Of a DNA stretch of 64,000 nucleotides, positions 12,153-23,250 are shown one piece after another. How positions within the stretch are numbered: position 1 is the stretch's first letter; each line of letters starts with the position of its first letter. This DNA comes from Ceratodon purpureus (taxonomy: Eukaryota > Streptophyta > Bryopsida > Pseudoditrichales > Ditrichaceae): NCBI GenBank assembly GCA_014871385.1, contig CM026424.1, positions 13,978,892 to 14,042,891 of the forward strand, given 5' to 3'. The notes under the pieces are model-generated. The model was not told the DNA's origin. It did not search any database and was given only the letters and a program-made list of their open reading frames with translations. The position numbers and the translations under genes are program-made.

Positions 12153-13148
12153 TCTACTCTCATTACGCGGATTCAGTTTATCGTCGACATTGCATGACTG
12201 CTCTGTACGTAGTACGAGCACTGAAGCTGTGCATTTGATTTCAGATGCTAACAGCTTGGAAATCGGAGGAGTACACTTTTAAATCTGACTTTGAAATCAT
12301 CGGCTTGTACACCTTATCGGCAAATGCTCAGCTCTTGTCTGTTTTTACGAATTATAGACTAAGCGGACAGTGTTGCCAGTGCAAACACTTACAAGTTTTA
12401 CATATATAGTCACTCATATCTTGAATTGTGCAGACAGAGTGAACAATTGAGGATTCTTGGACTCTAAATGTTACTCTGAACTGTACTTAAGAATGCATGT
12501 CGTTATGTCTTTAGCTCCGCAATGTGGTGTCGATGCATTGTCTCATAAACGTAGTAGTATGCTCTCAGGACTCGGTAATGCAAGTAAAAGAAAGGTCGCA
12601 CCAAGACCCTAAAACCTAACCGTGATCAGAATTCACTTCGAACCGTGGACGGGGAACCGCCTCCATGAAGTTCTATACCCGGCCAGAAACGCGGGTATCA
12701 ATAGTGGCAAGCAGCTCCTACGAAAAGAAGCAATTCCGATGAGGGAAAATGTCTGTTCATCTGCTGAAAACACTGTGGATACATATGGATTTAACACTTG
12801 GTAACTTGAGTGAGCAGAAGGACGACAGTTTCCATTGATTACAACGGAAAGTCGTTTACATCCAACAGAGTTACCCTCAGCAGTCGTGAAGGTTTTCCCC
12901 AAGTGAACTTCCATTTCACCCATGCCAAACTTTCTGAGATGAACAGTGGATGCACGACATGCCTAATAAAACGAAGCACCTGATTGGCCCACCGCCGTCC
13001 GTGAACAGCGTTTGCCCCATTCTGAAGTTGGTCCCACAGAAATCGATCAGAGGTTACACCGAAATGAGCCAAGAACCAATCAGAGAAGATTACCGATATT
13101 AGATGAACACCGTTTGCAAAGTATGGTGTAAACTCTCGGTGTTCCAGA
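12153..13148. other. Probable subterminal region of CACTA element
   Basis: No convincing gene. Near the right end there are short inverted motifs, GAACACCG at about 13107 and CGGTGTTC at about 13137. Repeated ACACC / GGTGT motifs of this kind are typical of CACTA subterminal regions, which bind the accessory transposition protein. Minus-strand open frames here are treated as chance. Confidence 0.4.
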
Positions 13149-13166
13149 CCCCCTTTCCTACTAGTG
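13149..13166 (-). repeat. CACTA terminal inverted repeat (right end)
   Basis: On the minus strand the end reads CACTAGTAGGAAAGGGGG, followed inward by GAACACC and, after a short gap, ACACC. The independent 1,035-bp element at 23763-24797 starts with CACTAGTAGAAAAG and carries GAACACC and ACACC at almost the same distances. That agreement supports this as a true terminus rather than a chance CACTA. Confidence 0.65.
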
Positions 13167-14093
13167 ATGAGTATTTTCTGGATTTTAAAATATTTGCAAA
13201 ATTCTTGTGTTTTGTTTACAGGCACCTCATAAGTTACTCAAGACCAATTCGCACTCATTTATTCCAAAGATGCATATTATAATTCACTGCGTATGCTCAT
13301 CAAATACAAAAATCAATTCTTTACCGATATTTATTTGCATCTGAGACATTCCCAGCTCAACAAGATGTGGCTGTCTAGGATGTAAATGGTAAATCATGGT
13401 CTATGAGTCAAAAACCGAGAATCTTTACAAGTAACTCGAATTGCCCTGCATCGGGAAAAAGAATCGGGCTGCTTCTGTCTTCACAATCAAACAACCAGAG
13501 GGCCACAAACTAACACTGTTCTAAAGACGACAGACACAAGACACAAGGGCATAGACCTGTGCATGGCCCAATCAAATTACTAGAAGAACAAGAGTCATAA
13601 CAACCACAGAAGAGTGCAGGACAACCGACCGGTAACTACAACGCGATAATAATGCGGTATAACAATTCAAATGACAGAACAGCCAGAGACGAAAAAAACT
13701 CTCAAGAAAAAATCAGCACACAACCACCACAAACTAGACCAAACACACAGAATATTCAAAATCAAACACCAGAACAAAAGTTTACATCACCAACTCGAGA
13801 AGATCCACACAAAATAGCCGACACTTACCAGAAAGCACCACGCACCACGCCCTCAAACACACAAAATCTCCACAACCAATGCCAGCTGAACATGGAAGAC
13901 TCAACAGTCCTAATTTTACTGCCGGTTTCCAACTCCCATTATAAAATACATCTGCTCCTACGCTTCTCCTACAATCCACGCCCTACGCTACCTACAGCCT
14001 CATCTCCATCTCAATTTCTCAATCGTTCGCCTCTCACACCTCAGTCTACCACTCCACCTACCCGTTATCGACCCCCTCCACCACAACTACCCC
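13167..14093. other. 3' flank of the left PETs gene
   Basis: Non-coding DNA downstream (minus-strand sense) of the PETs stop at 14094, probably including its 3' UTR. A segment near 13830-13910 is similar on the minus strand to 37735-37800 behind the right gene copy (shared CTTCCATGTTCAGCTGGCAT), so the two copies once shared this flank. Confidence 0.5.
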
Positions 14094-17000
14094 TCACAGC
14101 TTCGCCCCCGTCTGGGCGGCCACCTCCGCCGCAAAATCGGTGCTGCGCTTCTCGATGCCCTCCCCCAGGTTGAACCTCTCGAACCGCCGCACCTGGATGT
14201 TCTCGCCCAGCGCTGCGATCGTCTGCTTCACGTAGTCCCGCACCAAAATCTTGTCGTCCCTGATGTATGGCTGCTCCAGCAGCGCCAGCTCGTTCAGCGT
14301 CTTCGCCACCCGCCCCTCCACGATCTTCTCGCGGATCGCCGCCGGCCTCTTCGCCAGGTCCTCCTTCCCGCCCTCGATCTCCTTCTCCTTCTCGATGAAC
14401 GACGCCGGGATCTCGTCCACGGTCACGTATTGCACCTGACCACAACCCCAACACACACTCCCGCGTTAACGCCATCCACATCCAACCATCCCATCACAAA
14501 AACCACGGATCAATTCAATCCTAATACCCAGCTCTCTCCACATCAATGCACATCAACTCCCACTCCGCCATGATGCCTGCTCACCTGTGGGCACGCGGCC
14601 ACCTGCATTCCGATGTTCGCCACCAGCTCCTTGAACTCCTTGCTCCTCGCCACGAAGTCCGTCTCCGAATTCACCTCCACCAGCACGCCGATCCGCCCGT
14701 CGTGGATGTAGCTCCCGATCAGCCCCTCCGTCGCGATCCTCCCCGACTTCTTGTCCGCGCTCGCCAGTCCCTTCTTCCGCAGGTACTCCGTCGCCTTCTC
14801 CACGTCGTTCTCGCACGCGCCCAGAGCCTTCTTGCACTCCATCATTCCCGCCCCCGTCGCATCCCGCAGCTGCTTCACCGTCGCCGCCGACACCACCACC
14901 TGTCCCCACCCATCACCTCCACACACTCAGCCGCCGCTCACCATGCACACCCACCATGCCTCGCTGCCAGGGTGGTGACCATTGCGACCCCCGAAACCCA
15001 CACAACCATGCCACAGCACTGAGGCAAGACAATGCACCACTCCCATCCCCACTGCCCACCCGACAACACATCACATCCTCACCTTGGGACCTTCCTCTTC
15101 CTTCTTCTCCTCCACCTTCGGAGCTTGCTCTGCCGCTGGCTTCACGTCCGCCTTCGCTGCGGTCTGCGCTGCCACCTCGGCTGCGAAGTCCACCGACTTC
15201 TTCTCCAGGCCCTCTCCCAGGTTGAACCGCACGAAACGACGAATCTGTGCAACAACCACAGCAAAGTCCTTCACATTGACGCCCAACACACATCTCCACC
15301 ACCACCACCAATACTGTATTAATAACATGCAGCAACTCCCCCACACCACCATCTGCTTGGAATGCAGAGATATTTTCTACATTCTTTACAGATTTGCCCA
15401 GTCCCCTCCGTGCGTGTCCCTGGCATGGGCCAAGCTCACACCTCACCCTCTCCACCTCAAAATCCAGCTCTTTCCATCTTCTCACATCAAACCGATCAGT
15501 GTCCACCCACCTGGATCTTCTCCCCCAGCTTCGCAATCGCCTCCTTCACGTGGTCCTTCACCACCACCTTGTCGTCCCGAATGTACGCCTGCTCCAACAG
15601 CGCCAGCTCCGCCAACCGCTTCGCAATCCGCCCCTCTACGATCTTCTCGCGGATCTGCTCAGGCTTGCTTGCCAGGTCCTCCTTCCCCATCTCGATCTCC
15701 TTCTCCTTCGCCACAAACTCGGCCGGCACATCATCCACGCTCACATACTTCACCTGCACACATATCCCCACCATCCCGCCCACACATGTCACTCGCAATT
15801 CCACCACCTCTGGCACAAACAGCGTATCTCAACGTTTAAACGCCCCGACATACACCACATCAACACCACCTCCACAAATAGTCACCACACAATGCACCTG
15901 CCACCGGGCAAAAACTCACATCCGGACAGGCCACGACTTGCATCCCCATGTCCGCCACCAGCTCCTTGAACTGCGTCCCTCGAGACACGAAATCCGTTTC
16001 GCAGTTGATCTCGATCAGCACGCCCATCCGCCCATCGTGCACGTAGCTTCCCACGCGCCCTTCCGCCGCAATCCGACTCGCCTTCTTGTCCGCGCTTGCC
16101 AGGCCCTTCTTCCGGAGGTACTCGCTCGCCTTCTCCAGGTCGTTCTCGCAAGCCACCAGGGCCTTCTTGCACTCCATCATCCCGGCCCCGCTCTTCTCAC
16201 GCAGCGCCTTTACCTGAGCAGCTGTTGGACCACTTGCTCCAGCAGTGGCCTTTGGCTCCGCGGGAGCGGCCGCCTTTGGTTCCTCCGATGCAGCTGCTTT
16301 CGAGTCCACCGGGGCAGGTGATTCCGCTACGGGTTCAGGGGCTGCCTCCGGCACGGTTTCTGCCTCTTGCGGCTCAGCCACCGGGGTTTCAACAGTAGCT
16401 TCGGCCGGCTGGGCTTCAGCTCTGGATTCATCCTCGGCGCTACTTGCAGGAGTTGCATCCGAGCCCTCGTCCAATGCAGCTCCATCTTTGTCTCCGATGT
16501 GTAGAAGATCTGAAATGGCACATATTTTAAAAACCAGAGCACCGTACAGGAAAAACGTCTACCAAAACTTTATCCATTAATATTCGTCTATGACTGGGAT
16601 GTTACTATCTAAGAGATTCCGGTGGTCCAGATTTTCTTACAATGGACACAGAACGCCGATAACAATCTCGACGATTCCGGACAACAAAAATCTCACATAG
16701 ACGAAGGCATAGATGCTTATAAAGCAAAACAAACGAACACGACGTGGTTCATCTGAAAATTTCATGTGTCGAAAATTTTCAAATAAGTGTGATGTCGAAT
16801 CTAGAACTGTATCTGAGATTAGCAAATGTATCTGACTACACTAGCCAACATCATGACATATCCTCTAACTATGAACGAGTGACACAGCCTCAATCAGCTA
16901 CAGAAGTTTTGCATTTGATGCATATATACACACTCTAAAATCAATCCCTGTTCTGAAAGAGCCGCGAATCAACGGAGATATTTGAAATTGGTCCACGCGC

Positions 17001-19145
17001 GATGACCATGCCTTCGGTAACTGACCAGCAACCTGAGCCAACCCATAAACGAGACAGAAAAGGCAACCCTACAGAACCTTGAGGGGTTCACCAAACCATC
17101 CGAAGAAACCGACTTATAAAATACTTCACCACAAACCATTCCTCACTTTTCGTAGAGTCACAGCAAAATCAGAAAACCATAGCCCGACCAACTAAAACAC
17201 ACCCCTACAGTTACACTAGCACGTAAGCATAATAATACACCCTTAGTTAAACGACTACGCCTGACGAATCCTCTCAAACCGTACCTGCAGCGGCCTCAAC
17301 AACCTTCTCAACCTCTTTCACCGCGCTGCCAATATTCTCCGCGATCTCACCGAGAGACAGCGAGTGAGGTTCCTCCGCAGGTGGCGTCGACTCACTGCCC
17401 TCCTCAGCGGAAGGTGCCTCAGCTTGGACAGCTTCAGTGGCTGGGGCATCCTCCACTGCAGGAACTTCCTCTGTAGCAGCAGCTGAATCTTCCTCAGCAG
17501 CGGGTGCCTCTGCTTGGACAGCTTCAGTGGCTGGGGCATCCTCCACTGCAGGAACTTCCTCTGTAGCAGCAGCTGAATCTTCCTCAGCGGCGGGTGCCTC
17601 TGCTTGGACAGCTTCAGTGGCTGGGGCATCCTCCACTGCAGGGACATCCTCCACAGCCGCGGATTCCTCAGTAGCACCAGGAGAATCTTGCACTGCTGAC
17701 ACCTCCTCCGCTGCAGCTGTCTCTTCTGGTGCATCTACAGATGCAGGCGTTTCACTCACCATGTTCGCGCTGCGGAAAAACGTCGCAAATGGGTTCGACG
17801 CACCTCCCGCCCCCACGTTCGTGTTGATCGAGTCGTTGATCGATGTCACGTCCACCTGCGGCTTCATCGTCAGCGCGGCCCTTCCCCTCTCGATCTTCAG
17901 CACTCGCACAGTCACCTCCTGGCCCACCGTCAGCAGCGTGTCCACCGCCACATTCTCTCCCCCTTCCGTGATCTCTGATCCCCGCAGGAACCCTTCCTCA
18001 CCCTCCTCCACGAACTCGATGAACGCCCCGTTCCTGATGATGTTCTTCACCGTCCCCTTCAACTCCTGCCCCTTCTTCAGCTTCGTCGTCTGCCACACCC
18101 ACATCCCATCCCACATCAGAATTCCGGCAATCGCAACACTCCCGCATTCCAATCCATACCCGAACATTCTCTCCACACCATTTCTGCCAATCGACTTGCA
18201 AACGCTTCACACATCCCTTCATTCCGCAGAACAACACTCAACACTCCACACAATCGACCGCATTCTCCCCGCATTGCCTATCCCACTCTATACATTCCCA
18301 CCATGTCCTCTCCCACTCAACTCCCCATCACATACACCTACCTTCTTGTCGTCGTTCGACCGCGAATTCGCCTTCGCGCCCCTCCCGGCGATCTTGCCCC
18401 GGTTCATCGGCCTCCCGCTCCCATCCTCCTGGCTCCCGGACCCGGTGCCTGACTCGCCTCCCGACCGAGATGCCTGCTGCTCCGACTCGCTCTCCTTGTC
18501 CCGCATCGACAGCGCGATCCTCCCCGCCGTCTCGTTCAGCTCCACCACCGTCACGCTCACCTCCTGCCCCACGCTCACCACCTCGCTCACCTCCTTCACG
18601 TAGCTCGAGCTCAGCTGCGATATGTGCACCAACCCGTCCGTGAACGCCCCGATGTCAACGAACGCCCCGTAGCTCTGCACGGCTCGCACCTTGCCGCTGA
18701 ACACGGCCCCCGGCACCAGCTGCTCCTTCGTCACAGTGATTTCCCGTTTCGCACCACCGCTTTGGCGCTGCATGGTGTTGCCCCTCTGCAGCCTCTTCGC
18801 AGGAGCATCGGAGCTCTCGGTTGCTTCGGCCGCAGCGGCGACCTCGGGCGCCTTCTCCTCGGCGTCTGCTGCTGATTCTTCCGAACCGACGCTCACGGCA
18901 GCCTCCTCCACCGTCACATTGCCCTCCACGGACGCGAGGATCCTCCGACCTCTAGGGTTGAAGTTCGAGGTCAACCTCGCGCCAAAGAGGCTCGGACTCT
19001 GCACTCTCAATGGCCTCAACGGCGCACCATCCACCAAGGAGCACGAAGTCGACAAGGTGACGGCGGAGTTGCGCGGAAGCCTGGGCGCGGCATTGGCGAG
19101 CAGAAGAAAAGCACTGTCCCTCGTGGGGAGAGCAAAGTACGCCAT
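14094..19145 (-). CDS. Plastid PSRP-7/EF-Ts polyprotein (PETs), full-length copy
   Basis: Exons on the minus strand: 19145-18342, 18089-17285, 16509-15920, 15753-15511, 15244-15083, 14899-14585 and 14435-14094, all GT/AG and in frame, about 1,086 residues. Residues 1-70 look like a chloroplast transit peptide. S1 RNA-binding domains lie at about 143-217 ([20 protein letters not shown]) and 274-346 ([16 protein letters not shown]). An acidic Ala/Glu-rich 30-residue repeat follows. Two EF-Ts modules come next: exons 3-5 ([20 protein letters not shown]) and exons 6-7 ([21 protein letters not shown]). EF-Ts recycles GDP-bound EF-Tu during plastid translation; the S1 part corresponds to ribosomal protein PSRP-7. 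Such fusions are established in green algae and plants. Exons 1-2 lie in an inverted near-identical repeat whose partner (34774-37660) lacks EF-Ts. Confidence 0.93.
17274..17285 (-). promoter_or_regulatory. Alternative 3' end: stop codon inside retained intron 2
   Basis: If the donor after 17285 (GCAG|GTACGG) is not used, the frame reads only three more codons and stops at TGA 17276-17274. That would give a protein with both S1 domains and the acidic repeat but no EF-Ts. The right copy has the same arrangement, with a stop at 36733-36735. Separate PSRP-7-type and full-length products are known for this gene family; use of this site here is inferred. Confidence 0.5.
17391..17645 (-). repeat. 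90-bp in-frame tandem repeat, about 3 units
   Basis: The minus strand carries two full and one partial copy of a 90-bp unit encoding [14 protein letters not shown] followed by [16 protein letters not shown]. It lies between the second S1 domain and the EF-Ts part of PETs. The units are almost identical, which implies recent expansion. The inverted partner has one extra unit. Confidence 0.9.
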
Positions 19146-20661
19146 CCTGCCTCAAACAAAACCCCTACTCATCCGTTCAGATTCTCGAACAATAATGCTA
19201 TCCAGTAGTCGAAATTGACAACGTTCCTCGACTCAAAAAACACTGAACATTCTAGATTGTACTAAACCCTTGCAATGGAGAATGGAGCAGAAATTGCGCA
19301 AGCCTTGTTTAAGAAAAATCCTCCCAAGCTCATTGAGTAATTCGAACGAGTAGTTTCAAAGGAACTTTAATAACAGAAATAAACCTGGAACTGCTGGCGG
19401 ACAGCAGCCCCGCAACGCAACGTTATCGGAAAAAGGACTGGGAAGCATAATTGACTAAACCCCTGACAGAATTCAGGAGGAGAGAGACGAATGGGAGAAG
19501 TGAAGGGCGGTTCTGACCTGGCTTTGGAGGTGCGCGTGTGGTGACCTGCTCTCCCCTTACGGCACCGTCGTAGTCGTCCTGTCCAGCTTCCTTCGCTACC
19601 GCAATCGGGATTGCGAGCTGAAGAAACAAAGGTCGGAGATGGAGATGGAGAAGAGGATCAGTCTCCAGCAGCAGCAGCAATGGAGTCCAAGTGATGAGCC
19701 CACGCAGCGTTGCCCCAGCTTGTGGCCTTCTCCGTGTGCTATCCGAACCTTCTCCACCGTGGGCTGCTTTCATTGGTATTAGCTCTTGATATCCGACGTG
19801 GACAGAGTTTTGGTCCACGTGGATGGCAGTTTGGATCATCCATGAACGGCCTGCGTTTGAGATGAGCTTCTTCGACTATGGTGGTCCGGCTATCCACGGC
19901 CTGGGCCCTGGTGGTGCTGCTTTCTGTTTCATGTCAAGGACATGATTCCCTGAGAATCTCACTCCAGGTTGGACATCGTAGAGTTCCGAGTTCTTTGTCA
20001 AGGCATTTGGTGTTTGACTTCAATCGTAAATTTTCTTGGACATAATTTTATCTGCTCACTCTAAATACGGGAGGTAGTAGATATGGAAAAGTGGTTTTTA
20101 AGTACAAAGGGAACTAGTTTTTCATGATGGAATGACAACGAAACTAGTTTTTCTTTAGTTTAGAAACCACCAAGTTTTTAGGCATCAAATTTAGTCACAT
20201 CACCAAAAAAATTCATGTCTCTTAACAATTTTAAGTAACAAACAATAATACAATAAAACAAAAGTCATTACATCTTCTAATAACTAAAGGTGATTGTGAA
20301 GATAATTCTTTTATTGGTTGCACAATGTAAATGGGATGCTTTCACATGACTCACAAACATTAAATTTCTCTTATACATAGGTGGTCCTCTGTGATTTTAT
20401 ATATGTTTCTCAAGTTATAATGTTATAGGACCATTGGTAACATTTTGCTAATAAATGATGCTTTTTTTATTAGTACATGCCAAAATTCTGCATAGAATAT
20501 GTTGAGATCACATTTATATATTTAAAAAGTAAAATAATTTCAAAGTCTTATCATGCTTGGTCAAAGCATCTAAAATGACCAATTTTCCAAAATCATCGTA
20601 ATTTAAAAACAATATTTATTTTGTATATAGCATGCTTCCACATGATATATTCATAAATTTA
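19146..20661. other. Upstream region of the left PETs gene (inside the inverted repeat)
   Basis: Promoter and leader side of PETs. A minus-strand frame at 19423-19839 is open for 138 codons but resembles no protein. It contains a plausible splice donor (CCAG|GTCAGA) and is more likely a transcribed leader. AT content rises beyond about 20030. The whole stretch is repeated inverted at 33258-34773. Confidence 0.5.
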
Positions 20662-23250
20662 ATAATTAGAATTTGTTAAGGTACTATGTGTTAAAAGTAT
20701 ATTTATTAGAAGTGTTCAAAGGTCCAAAATAGTTGACTAGAAAATCCAATGGACAAGTTCAACTTGCTATCATAGGTTACTAGCGGCTTAGGCAAATAAA
20801 AGTCAATTCTAAGTTTGCCTTAGAGTATCTAGGAAAATTTGAGTTTGTTTTCCTAAAAAAATTTAAAAAAATTTAAAAATTATAAAATTGATGTTGCCCA
20901 GGATTACATGAATTTAAGAGGCATGAAGGAAAATCTAGCAAAATGGTACGAAATATGTTCTAAAGTGACTTTAACACATTATGAAGATGACGTTCTCCGT
21001 AAATTCAGATGGCACATATGCTTCATGCAAAATCCACAAGGGTGTAACCATAGATGAAAGTAACCATAATCATTTATGAAGTTGTATGAATACATTACTT
21101 ATATCAAATTATAATTTCAAACCACCCATTTTAAGATATTATTTTTTGAATCAATTTACCACTGTTTGCACTTTAATTTAATTATTAAGCAAAATAATGT
21201 TCAAGTTGCTAGTAACCTACAATAGTGTCTGTTACAATAAACACATAGACCATTGCTTCTAATCAGGCAAATAAGAATCGATCCAAAAAGCCATTACATA
21301 ATGGTTGTAGAAGGTGGGAGCCTCCACATCCAATGGATTTTACATTGGACCAAGATATGGCTCTAAATACTCCTATTTTTAGCAATATTTGCTGTAAAAG
21401 TTAAATTCAAAATTTTATTGTATAAATTAAGATGATTTTGTAAATAAAAATATTGATAATATTTTTAGTGATATAGAATATAATAAATTAAGTAAGGCTA
21501 CACGTTGCTGTGCACAACCGTCGACGAATTACACTTTTTAAATGAAAATTATAGAATTTGTAATTGGTGATTACCTTAAAGACTTTCATATGCTTTGAAC
21601 TATAAAAGATGTGTAGTGATGGTTTTCAATGTGGAAATTTGAAAATTGCTTGAAGACCACTTTGTGAAAAAAAATCCAAAACAAATCAAAACTAATTAGA
21701 AATGAAAGGTGTTGATATAAAAATAAAATAAAATAAAATTTATACAAAAAATGAATATTGTTTGAAATAAATTTTTGAATAGCCATCTATATAATCCATA
21801 TAACCTTTCAAACAACCTTTCAAGTTTCCAACTCCAACTATATTGGCTGATTTGTGAAAATCTTCACTTTTTCTTACATACTAGTTTGAATACAATTTCT
21901 TCACCGTGTGTAGATGCTGCAAGCTTAAAAATGTTTATTAAAAAACTCTTCATGTTACAAAGATAGTGACACATTCACCAGTTTGACTTCTGTGGATAAA
22001 AGGATACCATATCACCAAAGGACGCCCTTATTATCTTCATGCTTATTATATTCACTTAGACTCCCCACTACAAGCAGCCACACCAGCTATAGCTTGTACC
22101 ACAGTGGCATCTACAAACAACCACACTTCCCTTCAATACTTTATTTAATTGAATTGATACATAGTCAACCCGTATTACAAATGGTAGAAGGATTAATTTA
22201 TCAAGCAATCAAGACATTTGCTTAAGTATATAGTCTGAGGACTTTGGTTCTTACTGTATTCAGCCTAGTAGAATTTTGAGCCATATGAACTTTTAGCATT
22301 ACACTATATAAACCTTTTTATAGTGTAATCTGAAGCATGAAAGTTTAAATGAACCATATAGCTTGAGTCTTGTAGCTTGCATATGTGTATGTTCACAGGT
22401 CACCAAAAGTCATCTTCCTTATTTACATCACAAATATTGACACAACTCTATGTGTTGATACAACAAGCTCCTAGCAAATCTCTTGGAACACATCTACACA
22501 TTGAACTAAATCCGAAGATAGTTGAGAAGGTAGAGATCCATCAAAACAAAGCTAAGTTTGCATTAGCTTTGTCCTCCAGCAGTTTAAGTCCACTGTGAGT
22601 CAAAGTAAATAGAAGAAAGACTTAGTGGGGCTATGCTCAAAGTAAAATAGAAGAAAGACTTAGAGAGGTTAAGGCTCGTAATAGCAATCTGGTTAGAGCT
22701 TAAGTAAACTGAAGAATATTCCGCCAACAACTTCAATCTCTTTGTTCTTTTTATGACCATGTAAGAGCAATGATACCAAAGGACACGACGACGATGACAC
22801 TACTGATTTTTCTTCATATTTTTCTAGGCTAAAATTCTCTCCAAGTTCCTCGTCGACGGAATTATAATCGGTGTCAATTGATCCATCATTTTTTATTAAC
22901 TACTGCATGAAATAACAAAGTTTTAATTTATTTTTTTGAAAAAGATAAGTGGTATTTTCACAAAAATATAATATTTTGACATTTTAAGACATTACTATAA
23001 TGACGAGCTAAAATATAAAAATTGAGTGGCCCGATTTTAAAAAGACCCTTTCATTTCTTTTTAAAATGATTTGAGGTATAATTATGCTTTTATATAATTA
23101 TATTCTTTAGAATGATATATTAAGAAACTTAAAAAAATAACCAAAAACAACATTACTACAACTTCTTACATAAGTAATAGAAAATCAAATCACTTTAATA
23201 TCCATTTCAATTAATATTCAATCAACCTCAAATCAATTCCAAAGTAATGG
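20662..23250. other. AT-rich spacer, left part of the inverted-repeat core
   Basis: Very AT-rich DNA with homopolymer runs. Short open frames occur but none has recognisable motifs or gene-like composition. No gene is called. Confidence 0.5.

Larger units (their letters stand above)
5941..13166 (+). mobile_element. CACTA (En/Spm) element, right part; left terminus not in view
   Basis: The TNP2 transposase, a possible accessory gene and a terminal motif reading CACTAGTAGGAAAGG on the minus strand (ending at 13166) define the right part of a CACTA DNA transposon. No matching left terminus was found between 1 and 5941. The element therefore either starts before this window, enclosing the methyltransferase-like gene, or is truncated at its left. 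The start coordinate given is only the first recognisable transposase codon. Confidence 0.65.
17330..20661 (+). repeat. Left arm of large near-identical inverted repeat
   Basis: Position x in this arm matches 53,919 minus x on the other strand, from about 20661/33258 outwards to exon 2 of PETs, apart from one extra 90-bp unit on the right. Only a handful of base differences were seen by eye. Identity falls off within the last roughly 50 bases of exon 2. The arm carries the upstream region, exon 1, intron 1 and most of exon 2. Confidence 0.93.

Noticed and set aside
12839-13225. 128-codon minus-strand frame crossing the CACTA terminus
   Set aside because: It runs straight across the transposon end at 13166 into flanking DNA, so it cannot be an element or host gene of any age.
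14982-16321. Long + strand open frames rich in Ser/Pro/His over 14982-16321
   Set aside because: Antisense shadows of EF-Ts exons and introns with strong codon bias; low complexity and no conserved motif.
17437-18603. 388-codon + strand open frame across the PETs exons (and its 418-codon mirror at 35316-36572, -)
   Set aside because: It is antisense to a clearly recognised PETs gene; its Ala/Ser/Thr repeats are the complement of the acidic 90-bp repeat, and it reads through both introns.
19423-19839. 138-codon minus-strand frame upstream of PETs, repeated at 34080-34496
   Set aside because: Being kept in both arms is no evidence of coding, because the arms are near-identical throughout; it contains a splice donor and no recognisable domain, so it is read as leader.
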